A stretch of 64,000 nt of DNA from Canna indica (Eukaryota > Streptophyta > Magnoliopsida > Zingiberales > Cannaceae), in the NCBI GenBank assembly GCA_034359265.1, contig CP136893.1:28280001-28344000 (forward strand). The letters are read 5' to 3'. The notes below the pieces were generated by a model. It saw only the letters and a program-made list of their open reading frames with translations, ran no database searches and was not told the DNA's origin. The translations under genes and the position numbers were made by a program. How positions within the stretch are numbered: position 1 is the first letter of the stretch; each line of letters starts with the position of its first letter. Below are positions 44,291 to 54,955 of this stretch, one piece after another.

Positions 44291-45688
44291 AACATTCCGC
44301 CCAACCTTCCTAATATCTCTAAGGAAGATGGTGTACTGTGTTGTACTTTGTTTATGTACTAATAAATTCTCTTTCCAGTTTTTGGCATGTGATAGCAATA
44401 ACTTCTTCCATAAAAGTGATTTTTACTCAAATTTTAAACTTTCTCAATATGACAGAAAACAAGCTTTTAATTACTCCAATCCTGGTTTAGACAGCTTAGT
44501 CAGATTCGTATGATGCTAGTATGTGACTAATAATATATTGATGTCTGTTGCCCACTATCTCCCATTAATAATGATTAGTGAGAAAAACCAAGGTCAAATA
44601 ATCACTATTTTAAGTTGGATTGTATTCATTCAAATTGTTGGAGTTTTATTTAATGTCACCCTCTTCTGAAGAACTAGGTAATTTATGTTGCTTGGTCTTT
44701 TCTTGGATGTGGAACCATATCTCAGGCAATTGAACTTTTAGTTTTTGGGTCTTAGGTAGAATGGGTAGATACTGGCTACCACATATGTTACCAACTAGTA
44801 CTTGAAAGCATTGTAGAATAAGAACTTGAGGTTTGTATATATATATATGTTGTTCATATAACTAATAAATTAATTTATGCTCAGGTTATTTGGCTTTAAT
44901 ATTTTTTTTAGGATTTCTAATTTTCTATGAAAACCTTAGAGCCGTTTGGGAAATGTTATTTGACTTTATAAATTTTGTTGATAAAATTTAGTTAAAATTT
45001 GAGTAAGTTTATTGCAAACCAATGTTTCCAAGGTGCATATATTCTCCCAGTAAGTTTATTGCAAACCAGTTTTAGAGGCTGGTTTTTAAATATTGATCTA
45101 TAGCTGTTGTGTTGATCCTAATGGATTTCCTATTGTGTTGCTCCTAATGGATTTTGTGTTTCATAATTTATTTTGCAAGGTTCTATGTTAACAACAAGAT
45201 CCCACCACAAGGAAACTTCTTTGGAGATATATAGCTGGATAAACATCTTCTTGTAATCTACTTCAAAGTTCAAACTAAAGGTATGTAGCTACTGTATGTT
45301 AGCATGGAACATGTTGATCTATAGCTACTTCAAACTAAAGGTATGTAGGTACGGTAAGTAGCATGGAGCATGGAACATATTGATCTATAGCTACCGTTTG
45401 TTTTCTGTCAGTGTTGCATATGAATCTAGCTGCTTTTTATTTGATTGGTCATGCTTGTTTTTTGTCCTCTTTTTAATTTGCTCCATAATAAGCTATATAA
45501 GATTTCATATGTGCCAATGTGAGGCCTTCCATTGTTTGGCTCTGTTCCGGTTGAATGAAAACATTTCATAAAAACTAAGGGCAGAAAAATAAAAGGAAAC
45601 AAGGCTTTAGATCAGTAAGTGTCAATGTGTTTTGAATTTAACCTTCACCTCCTCTAACATAAGAAATGTAATCCATTTATCTACGTAG
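44291..45688 (+). other. Captured or filler DNA, intron-like, no gene
   Basis: T-rich intron-like sequence. Two short direct repeats of 'TGATCTATAGCTAC' with 'CTTCAAACTAAAGGTATGTAG' occur at 45265-45400. Possibly introns of the RecQ-like gene captured just downstream. No coding similarity was recognised. Confidence 0.4.
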
Positions 45689-45788
45689 AGGCCCAACAAT
45701 TATCTACGTCCCTACAAGAAAAGAAACTCTAAAAATAGCAGAGTATCTTTGTACATCTGGTGTAGAGGCTGCAGCATATCATGCAAAG
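45689..45788 (+). pseudogene. Captured exon of a RecQ-like DNA helicase (SIM-type)
   Basis: One exon with AG acceptor (…CGTAG) and GT donor (AAG|GTACATG). It encodes GPTIIYVPTRKETLKIAEYL, then CTSGVEAAAYHAK. This is helicase motif IV at the start of the second RecA-like domain of RecQ enzymes; the 'IIYVPTRKET' wording fits the plant RecQsim branch best. Intact proteins unwind DNA during repair and recombination in the nucleus. Following exons (motifs V-VI) are not present, so this is a fragment carried by the CACTA element. Confidence 0.8.
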
Positions 45789-46497
45789 GTACATGTTTAT
45801 TTCATCCTATCATTCACAATATGTAGGTTTCTCTTTGCTAAGACTCATGCTTAACATGCATCATTATTGGTTTAAGCTGGCTTTTAAGATAGAACTTAGG
45901 TGCAGAGTGAGCAGTCCTCATTTCTAGTACTTGATCACAGCAATTACTTGATTTAGATTGATTAGATTGGTCATGATATTCCTAGATTTCTTTCATGTGG
46001 ATACTAATGTATAACCTTGTTGAAAGTTTGGACCTGCAAATGACAGAATCTTTAAAGTGTGGATCTTTTAAAATGGTCCAAATTCATTTGTTTATTCATT
46101 CAATCCAACAATGAAGGAAATGTTCCAGAATGCAGATAGCTTTATCCTTCTACCAGTTTCTGTTGATTTTGGTTTCCAAAATGGGTCTAATGAAATATAT
46201 GCAACAATATCCGAAGTAATTCCTGTCTTTGCATCTCTTTCAACACTATTATGATCATGTTCTAAAAATGTTAATTTCCCAGTGTAACTTGTAACATATG
46301 ATGGTTTTAACTTTATGAAACATGAATTTAGAGATCCATGAACTGCACAACAACAATTTCATGACTTATCAGAGTAAAACAGGATAAACAATATAAGTTT
46401 AACTCCATAATATTGGATATGAGAAATTGCAATGCTCAAAACAAATTCTGTCATGGAAAGTATGTGATACAAGTTGTCATCGTTTCTGTGTTTGCAG

Positions 46498-46564
46498 CAT
46501 AAGAATGATGAAGGGAACGATTTGGGAAACCCGGATTTCGCCACTAGAGGTGAATGGTGGCAAG
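46498..46564 (+). pseudogene. Exon-like segment, gene unidentified
   Basis: Bounded by TTTGCAG (acceptor) and CAAG|GTATGT (donor). It encodes HKNDEGNDLGNPDFATRGEWWQ. If spliced to the acceptor at about 46635 the frame would end after five more codons, which would suit a terminal exon. Alternatively the piece at 46636-46674 (VHSTIEGAALNYQ, followed by GTAAGC) is another internal exon. I do not recognise the family. Confidence 0.4.
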
Positions 46565-46674
46565 GTATGTATATATATATATACCCTCTTTCTTTAGATT
46601 AAGAATGTAATTTCTAGTTTTTTGCCATGTTCAGGTTCACTCTACTATTGAAGGTGCCGCTCTAAATTATCAAG

Positions 46675-47159
46675 TAAGCCAATTACTATCTACTTACTAA
46701 TTGATTGATGAGCTCTGTAGTCATCTTGTATTCTTTTAATCTAATTGAGAGTATTCAACTGCAGTAACAGGATACTTCTGGAGCTGCATGCATACTAGAA
46801 TTGTTCTTGGTCAATATACAGCCGTAGTTTTGGAGGACCATCACCTTGACAAGTTTCAAGTTGTAGTGACTAGTGAGAATGGAAATTTTTGTATCATCTT
46901 GTCAATTTGCTTGTAAAGAAATGTATAACCAACAAATCAGACATTTTAAGTTTATGATTATGAATAAAAAGCAGCACTTTGCCAATGAAATATATTAATT
47001 CATCACTACATGTAATCCCATGTTAGCATAAGGGAAGGATCTTTGTACTTCACACTTATCTGCCGTTTAATATATAATATATATTATATTAAACGGGAGA
47101 TAATATATATTATATATATTATATATAATTATAATTTTTTTTAAAAAAAACAAATGAAA
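46675..47159 (+). other. No gene; contains an AT-rich palindrome
   Basis: Intron-like DNA followed at 47063-47096 by CCGTTTAATATA and its exact inverse TATATTAAACGG around a (TA)-rich centre. It lies at the inner edge of the CACTA right subterminal zone. Confidence 0.5.
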
Positions 47160-47423
47160 TCTGGCACCCTCTTAAAGGGTGCTCGTTCTGCCAAAACGGG
47201 CGCCCCTTGAGGGGCGCTTGTTTTGGCAGAATAGACGCCCTTGAGAGGCGTCAGTTTACCAAAACGGGCGCCCTTAGGGGCGTCAGTTCATTATTTTCAT
47301 TATCCCTTTATTTTTTACTCTCGAACGGGCGTCTTTAAAAGGGCCTAAACATTATTTCCGACTAAAAAAGAGAGCCAATTTTCCATAAATAAAGCGTCGG
47401 TTATTACTATGTTTACTGTAGTG
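47160..47423. repeat. Right subterminal repeats of the gene-capturing CACTA
   Basis: Words such as ACGGGCGCCC, GGGGCGCTTG and GGGCGTC recur at least eight times in both orientations, with 'TTTTGGCAGAA'/'TTCTGCCAAAA' inverted pairs. The end is TTTACTGTAGTG. Confidence 0.75.
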
Positions 47424-47426
47424 ACC

Positions 47427-47469
47427 CCCCCTCTAGTGTGCCCATTTCATCAACAATTGGTATCAGAGC
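47427..47469 (+). promoter_or_regulatory. End of the 5' LTR and primer-binding site
   Basis: CCCTCTAGTGTGCCCATTTC and CAACA (to 47455) equal the last 29 bp of the 3' LTR. TGGTATCAGAGCGGG at 47458 is the initiator-Met tRNA primer-binding site. This proves that the CACTA element split the 5' LTR of this retrotransposon. Confidence 0.9.
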
Positions 47470-47523
47470 GGGTTGTAGATTGAGATTTCACCGTCTCCTC
47501 TACATCTTACCTCGATTCGGAAA

Positions 47524-49625
47524 ATGGCACTAGAGAGTGTAGCGTCTTCACCTCCTAGGTTCGATGACTCAAACTTTGGTCTTTAGAAATATAGGATGTA
47601 CACATATTTAAATACTAAGGTGCTGTTTGGTTAGCGAAAATTATTTTCTGGTTTGGTTTCAGTGAAACTGAAAACTTGATTTCGAAAACTTGGTTTTGGT
47701 TTCTAGTTTTCAGTTTTCTGAAAACGCGTTTGGTTAATAAAAACAACATCAATTTTAGTTAGTTGAAACCAGTAAATATTTATTTGATTATAAAAAATAA
47801 TATTAATTTTCCTTGAACATTTTTAGTAGTAATTAAATGTTTAGTTAGTTTACAAAATTAAATATTTGTTAATATGATTACAAAATATTTAAATGATTTA
47901 ATTAATTAAGTTATTGGTAATTTAAGATTTTTTTGTTCAATTAGATATAAAAATTAATTAATAGTTATTATAAAATTTCAAAAAAAAAACTAAGTCCAAT
48001 GATCTAAAATTAGGTTTGATTAAATTATAAATAGACCAACTTTAAGAAAATTGAGTTATTTAAAATTTGGGTTTGATTCAATTAGATATAAATTGGTTTA
48101 ATTATTTTATAAATTTAATATAAAAGTTTGAGTTAAAAATGATGATTTTTATTTTTATTTTTAAAAATTCGATATAGTTTGATTTATTTTTAAATTAATT
48201 AATTTTATAAAAAAATATTTATAATTACAAAGTTGTCACAGCATTTTGATAACGAAACCGACAGTCTCGAAACCACAGAAAACAAGTTGTTTTCATTTTT
48301 ATTAAGAAAACTGGTTTCGTTTTCATTTTGGTTTCGATTCAGTTTCACGAAAACACTAAATCAAACACGTTTTCGTAAGCAGTTTTGGTTTCAGTGAAAC
48401 TGAAACCATGAAAACAGACTTGGTTTCGCTAACCAAATAGACCCTAAAGGTTTTGGTGTCTTTAACATGTTATATTTAGAATTCATTGAACCTAAGATTG
48501 ACATGCATGCTTGGAGTGAATTAGATAAGAAAATGTTTAAGTATAATGGAGATGCCATGAATTGTATACTTTGCACATTACCAAATGACATCCTAGAAAA
48601 AGTCATGCATTGCTCTTCGGCTTTTGATTTATGGGCCACGTTAAATGTTTTATATGATTATGTCAAAACTGAAGAAATTGGCACTTTTAATGAAGGTGGT
48701 GATGACATTGGTCACTCACATACTACTAATCTTGATTTTGATGCCAATAGTGTTTCTAGACACAGGAGCAATTCGAAGAGCCGAAAAAGAAAGGTAATTT
48801 GTCATGCTTGCAAAGAAAAAGAGCATGTGAAGAAAAATTGCTCTTCATTAATAAACAAGTCAAAGAAGAGGCCAAAAACTTCTACTTCATCATACCATCC
48901 AAATGAAGCATCCTCTTGCAATGACTATAAAGCCACTTCAAAAGTTTACCTCATGAGTACCAATGATGAGGTACACTCTTCCCCTTCTAGTCATAATAAT
49001 GATAATGATAGTACTAGCTCTTCTAGTTCATTCAATATGCCATATGAAGAACTAGTTGAGGATGCCAAAAAATGTATGCCTTGCTTATGAAAAAGAACAA
49101 GGAAAATAGAAATCTAAAGAAGGAAAACTCTAAGTTTAGTTCACATGTGCATGTCTTAGAAGTAGAAAATGAAAAATTAAAGACTATGCCTTTTGATTCA
49201 TGCCATGATAACTTAGAACTTAAGCTTAAAGCTTTAAAACTTGAAAGTGATGATTTCAAATCTAAAATGAAATATAGAAATAATGATTTCAAACTTGAGA
49301 ATGAGACTTTGAAAAATAAAAATTGTATGATAAAATCTCAAATGCAAGCCTTAAACAAAACCATTAATGTCTTGAAAAATGAGGTTATTTTCTTAAGTAG
49401 GAAAACTAGTAATTTATCGCATGCTTCATCCTTGAGAAATCCTAGGAAGAAAAATATTTCATCTAAGAATGCTCATGCTCATCATGTTCCTCGTACCAAG
49501 CATTCTAACATTAGACCTTATGTTCACATGAATGGTAAAAAGAAAGAATTTCATGGATATTGATTTTGTTGTGGCATATATGGTCATGCTATATATGATT
49601 GCACATTTAAGATGAACCCAAGTGG
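47524..49625 (+). pseudogene. Copia-type gag, interrupted and frame-broken
   Basis: ATG at 47524 gives MALESVASSPPRFDDSNFG, then a stop where Trp is usual, and MYTYLNTK up to a MITE (47619-48444). The frame resumes with GFGVFNMLYLEFIEPKIDMH. A zinc knuckle CHACKEKEHVKKNC (exact C-x2-C-x4-H-x4-C) lies at 48796-48841. A frame change near 49080 leads to a long coiled coil (ENEKLKTMPF onward) and a second knuckle FCCGIYGHAIYDC (about 49566). The part between capsid core and knuckle is shorter than in the sister copy at 21905. No pol follows. Confidence 0.82.
47619..48444 (-). mobile_element. PIF/Harbinger (Tourist-like) MITE, 826 bp, TSD TAA
   Basis: Ends GGTGCTGTTTGGTTAG and CTAACCAAATAGACCC. 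TSD TAA is present at 47616-47618 and 48445-48447. It is the same family as 22402-23223 in opposite orientation (there the TSD reads TTA). It interrupts gag early. Confidence 0.9.
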
Positions 49626-52180
49626 AGTTAAAACACTTTGGTAACTAAGCCCTCTAATCCTCAAGGACCCAAAGTCATTTGGGTACCAAAGGTCTCATGC
49701 TCTTTTGTAGGAGGAGCAACCACACAAGGGTAAAGAAAATTGAAGAATGGAAGTTGACCATGGACTTCGATGAAGAATCCATCTTTGGTTGCAACTTCAA
49801 GTCATCATGATGCCGTAGGTATGAAAATTAGCATCTAAGTATGTTTAGTATCACCCCCTTTATATTACTTGTCATCTTAAAGTTGGAGTTATGATACTAG
49901 TTATATTTGAGTTGGTTTTGCCCGCTCATGATATGACTTGAAAAATGATTTTTGTTTTTGATTTCTCGGTCTCTTCGGAGACCTATGTAGCCTATAACGG
50001 GCTCATGCGACCTTGTGGTTCTAAATCATAGGCTAATTATGGTATTTCGATTTTCAACTAATAGGAATGGTTGAAGATCATGTTTTCATATTTATTATTT
50101 TTGCGATCTCTTAAAATTCGTTTTGGTATGACTTGATTTCATTTAAAACGGATTTCGAACTATTTAGCAAAGTTGGATTTTGAATGAAATCTTTGATGCT
50201 TACTTTGCTATCTAGAATGATTAACTTGCTTGAAATAATTATGTCATTATATTACCAATGATTTCCTCATGCAAGTTAAATCTAAGGTTAAATGGAAGAC
50301 TAATTAGAATGAAAAAGATTAGTTTGGCTAAATTTTCAAGTATGAGGTATGATTTTGATTTTCATAAAATCTTAGTGTTATACCTCAATGTGTAAGCTTA
50401 AATTATGTCTCAATACTCATGATTAGAATTGCATGTTAAACCCTTGAATTCTCATGAGTAGGTAGAATTTTAGTACTTAAGCAAATTTCAATTAATGAAA
50501 CTTGCTCTAGGTTGATATTCATTATTAGAGACATTCTTTTTAAGTCCAAACTAGTTAACATGTTTAGATATCTTACTTTTCAAATATTTCATATTTTAAG
50601 ATCTCTTTGATTCATGTTGATATCATGATAACTCTTTAAAATGAATCTCTATTATCTAGCATATGTTAAGATTTTTAAATGAAACTTTGCATTAAACCTT
50701 TGCTATTTAGTAAGTTAGCTTGCTAATTGATATATGATTTCATTATGATACTAATGAAGCCTACTTGCAAGTTGAGAAAGTAGTAAAATTTGGAAGGCTA
50801 AAGGAAAATAGAAAAAAAGTGGAAATTTTGAAATTTCTCAAGAAATGAGGTATGAGTTTTATTTTGGTAAAATTCTTGCATAACATCTCTATTTTTTTGG
50901 TAAAATGATTTCTCTATGCTCATGAATGATTTTGCATGATAATTGATTGAAATCTCATGAGTAGACAAAATTTTGATACTTAGGCAATTTCATGTCATCT
51001 AGATTGAATGAAATGTGCTCTAGGTAGAAATCCATCTTAGAGATTTCATTTTAAGTTGAAACTTGATAAACATATTTGAGTTCACTCATGATTTGCTTCT
51101 ATGTGATTAAAATTGAAAGATCATGAGAATATAGATAAATTGATAACAAGTTCACTTTAGGAGACCTAAGTCAACAAATTGACCTAGAAACTTCATTTTA
51201 GGTCCAAACTTCACAAACATGTTTAGATTTACTCATGTTAGGTGTCCATATGTTTAAATTTGAAAAACCATGATTAAAGATTAAAATTTAATACTTAGCA
51301 ATCTCATGATACCATGCTTGCTTTTGAATAAAATCATGCTAAGGTACAATTTTGACCAAATGACATTATTTTTATTTCAAACTTGATAAACATGTTTTAA
51401 ATGATTATATCTTGATATCTGGAAAGTTTGAATAAAAACTAAAAACTTTTGAAAATTCTAGTTATTTACGAAAATGCCACTAGAACTCAATGAATTTTAG
51501 AAAAATGCAGAAAAATAAATTTTTGTTGATTCTTGAATCTGCATCTTCCTTGAAAAATCTAGTTTATGACATAAAAATTTCAAAAATCTTGAGTATGAAT
51601 GTGATTTGATTTGGATTTTTGAAATTGAATTTTAAAACTTTAAAGTATCGTTCTTCCCAAATGTTCATTTCTCAATACTTTGGATTTTTATCGAAATCTT
51701 TGAATGAGACTTCAAGTATGATGTTAGATTCATGTATTTGGTATCGTTCTTATTTTGACTCATGAAAAATCATTTCTAAAATGATTTTTGATATGTTGAC
51801 CAATACATGAAAATATCATTACTTGAGCTTGATACATGATTTCTAGTTTTAGATTATGTTTAGCATTTTATGATATCATGTATTGATTAGTCTCACTTGT
51901 ATGTATGTTTTCATCCCTTGAGTTGAGATCTACATGTTTTCATTAAAACAAGTTTTTAGGTCCCAACTTTGACTATAGGTTGACATTTCTTGCCATTTTT
52001 GATTGATGTCAAAAAGGGGAGAAAAATATAGGTAAAATGAAAGAAAACATAGGAAAACCATGCATATAGATAGGGGGAGTTCTATTATATAGATATGCAT
52101 GTTGATAGGGGGAGAAATCCCTTAGTTGATATCCTTTGTGCTTTAATATATATATTTTCTTAAGGATGTTTGTCATCATC
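49626..52180 (+). other. Non-coding internal region of the gag-only element
   Basis: About 2.5 kb, AT-rich, no frame of note. Internally repetitive: the phrase 'CTCATGAGTAGRYAAAATTTT' near 50452 and 50958, and 'ACTT-GATAAACATGTTT' variants, recur. This suggests old tandem duplications of about 400-500 bp. It replaces the place where pol should lie and is shared with the sister element at 33601-36245. Confidence 0.6.
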
Positions 52181-52194
52181 AAAAAGAGGGAGAT
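52181..52194 (+). promoter_or_regulatory. Polypurine tract
   Basis: AAAAAGAGGGAGA directly before the 3' LTR, the plus-strand priming site. Confidence 0.85.
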
Positions 52195-53824
52195 TGTTGG
52201 CTTAAAGTTTTCAAAATTGGTCTTAATCTCAGATTTGATGATAACAAACATGGAACTAATGTTTTATTGAGAAATCTTTCAGGTTCCATATCGGTTAGCG
52301 CTCGACGTCCCCGATCGAAAAAATCAAAGAAATTAGAGAAATCGGCAAGGACGCTCGTCATCGCTCGGGATTCTTCGAAAAGTTAGAGTTTAGGTTTAGG
52401 GTGTCTAGAATGTGATGTAATCCTCTTTATGATGCAAAGAACCCAAAAACCAAACCCAAACCCCAAAATATGAAAACCCGAAAACCGCCCAGAAATTCAC
52501 TAAGCCTAGGGAGCTTCTTGGAGGGCTATATGACCTAGACATTTTCTTGACACAAAAAAAGCGGTAATTGTTCCTTGGGTAAAAACTAGATAACGAGGTA
52601 TTTTAAAGAAATTTTTGGAAGCCTTTAGCATACTCATATTTGACCCGAGAGATTATAAAATTTTCGTTTTCTGAAAATTTGTATTAGACCCCAAAAATTA
52701 TATTTTGATTCTTAAGGATTTTAATTTTTTAGATATTTTTATTGAATCCAAATGAGGGTAATCCTTATATAAAATTTATGTTTTAAAGTATTAACTTAAA
52801 GTTAGTAAATGTTATATAAGTAGACTTAGCAAAGACGAAACCCAAACGAGCAAAAAATCCAGCCTAACCAAATTGCCCTACCCAGATTTGATCGACCGAC
52901 TGGTCGACCGAACATTGCCTAGAACGGGCAGAATGCTCCGATCGCTCGGGCGGTCACTTGGTTGGTCGATCGACGATCGACCAGACAAGCGACCGACGGG
53001 CTATAACGGGCAAAAAATCGCCCGTTGAGAAGAGAGAGCTCTCTCTTCTCTTCATGGCTTATAAATAGGAAGCCATGAGAGCCTTCCTTCATGATGTTGA
53101 TCACATCTAACCTCCTTGAGCCATCTCTTGATCAATTCTAAGCCTTCATTGAGCAAATCTTGTGAAAACCCTAGCTTGAACCTTTCATCTCCTTGATTAA
53201 GTCTTTACTTCATTGCTTCATCATTAAAGGCATCAAGAAGAAGCTAGGAATCTTGTTGTGGAGTTAAGTAACTTATTGTTTGATTTATTGCTCCATTTAT
53301 TATTGTATTTTGTTATTTATTTCATTGTATTTGAGTGTGTGTAAACCTAGAGTGCTAGGTTGATTGAGTTGGTGGTTGCCTTGGTGTTAAGGCTTAAACC
53401 CATCATTGTAAACTTAGTTTACTAGAATTAGTTGAGTTGTCCCTTAGGTTGAGGTGAGAGAGTGCTCTCGGTAGGAAGGCAGGATACTTCCGGGTGTGGA
53501 AGTGCCTTCGGTTTGAGAGCAGAGACTTTTCGGTTGTAAAGTCTTCTTTGTAAGGGAAATGATATGATCTAGTAAACTTAGTTTGGAAATTCTAAGCAGG
53601 GTGCTTAGGTAGTGGAGTAGGCATTGAGGCCGAACCACTATAAATCTTTGTGTTAGCATTGATATTGTGTTTGTATTAATTGCGTTATTATTTATTGCTT
53701 CCGCATTTAGTCATTCAATCGTAAATTGCCTAAGTAATTTAAGAAATGTTTAAAATCAAATTTAGGCAAATAAATTTAGCTAACATACTATTCACCCCCC
53801 TCTAGTGTGCCCATTTCATCAACA
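52195..53824 (+). repeat. 3' LTR, complete, 1630 bp
   Basis: TGTTGGCTTAAAG...CATCAACA. It contains CGACCGACTGGTCGACCG-type palindromes (about 52890-52985), GCTTATAAATAGG (53058) as TATA box, and the TAGGTAGTGGAGTAGG motif (53608). It ends at the TSD ACGTT. Short frames within are not genes. Confidence 0.9.
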
Positions 53825-53965
53825 ACGTTGTCCTTGTCCAGGACTCCACCATGTCCTTCGCCGCTGGCGTCGCCGCCACGCTCCCCGACGTTAAGGCCTT
53901 CTCCTTCCACAACGTCTCTGCCTTCATCGTCCTCCTCTACCTCCACGAATCCTGCGGGAAGCCTC
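53825..53965 (+). pseudogene. Zeatin O-glucosyltransferase-like fragment, part 2
   Basis: It continues part 1 exactly in frame after removal of the retrotransposon and one TSD copy: VVLVQDSTMSFAAGVAATLP, then DVKAFSFHNVSAFIVLLYLH. This corresponds to the 'VVVVHD(S)LM(S/A)FAA' and 'FHSVSAF' blocks of zeatin O-glucosyltransferases. Similarity stops after SCGKP near 53965, where unrelated DNA (no gene seen to 54195) begins. Confidence 0.88.
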
Positions 53966-54199
53966 CAACAAAGCAACAGGATTTAGGTGTCGTTCCACAT
54001 TTTCACGTGCGGTGCACAATGGCAAGTCCGATTGCTATTCCCCGCTCACGACGAGTAGTTAAATGCGACCACAGTGAGCAAGCGACGAGGTGAACGAGCG
54101 ATTGGCACCAAGCTACGATGGTCGTCGACACGGTGACACGACCTCCTCTTGTCCTCTACATTCACACGAGCCTTCTTCTTTCGCTTCTGTAGCTGCTGT

Positions 54200-54683
54200 T
54201 GTCTGCCCCGCCAGTGGATCCAACATGCGCCACCGGGTGCCCCGTCATCTTCAACTTTGACGACTCCAACTCCGACACCGGGGGCCTTACCAACGCCCTG
54301 GGCTACCCCTTCCAACCTTCCCTCAGTAGGATGGTCATGCCTTCTTCCATCGCTTCTCCGACTGCCTATGCGACGGCCGCCTCGTCATCGGTTTCCTCTG
54401 TGAGTAATCCTTCCCCCATATATTGCCATCCTTTGAGATCTTCTACGGTTAGCGGAGAATGAGAAGGGGGGGTCGGTGTTTGTGCATGCCAGGTGAAAGC
54501 TTGAACACCAGCTATCTGAGACTGTACATGGATCCGCTAGGGTGGGAATTCAGCAACGGGGCCAACTTCAATTCGTTGTCGCTGGTTCGACGACGTTGTC
54601 GCCAAATATACCCTTCGCCTTGGCGATCCAAGTGCTGCAATTTCGCCGCTTCAAGATGTGGTCCTTAGAGCTCATCGCTCAAG
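54200..54683 (+). pseudogene. GDSL esterase/lipase fragment, two exons
   Basis: Exon 1 (about 54200-54400) has VIFNFDDSNSDTGGL, which is GDSL block I with GDS changed to DDS; the catalytic Ser is retained. After a frame change it has FSDCLCDGRLVIGFLCE, ending at a donor-like GTAATC. Exon 2 (about 54487-54683) encodes ESLNTSYLRLYMDPLG, EFSNGANF (block II) and, in another frame, PFALAIQVLQFRRFK. It then meets GTTTCA. Intact proteins are secreted lipolytic enzymes. Two frameshifts and the missing C-terminal half make it a fragment. Confidence 0.85.
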
Positions 54684-54801
54684 GTTTCATCTTTTCACTA
54701 TTACTATATATGCTCAATATCCTCCACTTATGATTGCTATACTCATATTCTTTAATTTTAGTGTTCAATAAGACGTGTTGCGATTGGTTCACATCACAGG
54801 T

Positions 54802-54884
54802 GCGAAGGGTCTGGACGATCAGCCTCCAGCATCAGTCGTGTACGTGTTGTTCGGGACGACAACGTCGTTCTCCGACGAGCAGTT
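54802..54884 (+). pseudogene. Zeatin O-glucosyltransferase-like fragment, part 3
   Basis: KGLDDQPPASVVYVLFGTTT, then SFSDEQ. This is the start of the C-terminal UDP-sugar domain of the same glucosyltransferase type ('WLD.QPPASVVYVSFGTTTS'). It lacks the plant secondary product glycosyltransferase box, which should follow about 80 residues later. It is separated from part 2 by the GDSL fragment and about 200 residues of missing sequence. Confidence 0.7.
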
Positions 54885-54955
54885 CGACCCGGGTGGGCGC
54901 CACAACTGGAGATCCTGGCCCACCGCGCCACTGGTGGCTTCATGAGCCACTGCAG

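Larger units (their letters stand above)
39851..47423 (+). mobile_element. Gene-capturing CACTA element, about 7.6 kb
   Basis: The right end is unambiguous: TTTACTGTAGTG ending at 47423, followed by ACC. The left end is taken as CACTACAATTTTAAATC at 39851, preceded by ATT, which equals ACC after two C-to-T changes. An alternative left end CACTATGCGCC at 39890 cannot be excluded. Near-terminal motifs AACCGGCGCT (left) and AACCGACGCT (right, inverted) match. Right subterminal repeats of ACGGGCGCC occupy 47160-47350. Its interior carries fragments of at least three host genes, a LINE piece and a pararetroviral segment, and has no transposase. Confidence 0.75.
38261..53824 (+). mobile_element. 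LTR retrotransposon inserted in the glucosyltransferase fragment, 15.6 kb with nested elements
   Basis: The 5' LTR starts TGTTGGCTTAAGG at 38261 and the 3' LTR ends CATTTCATCAACA at 53824. Flanking pentamers ATGTC (38256-38260) and ACGTT (53825-53829) differ by two transitions and fall in frame in the host coding sequence, so they are an aged TSD. The 5' LTR is interrupted by a CACTA element (39851-47423). The primer-binding site, a gag and about 2.5 kb of non-coding DNA follow, then a polypurine tract and the 3' LTR. There is no pol: it is a gag-only element related to the one at 21905-37672. Confidence 0.88.

Noticed and set aside
47063..47159. Possible independent palindromic MITE
   Set aside because: The palindrome is AT-rich and lacks a TSD; it is better explained as part of the CACTA right end.
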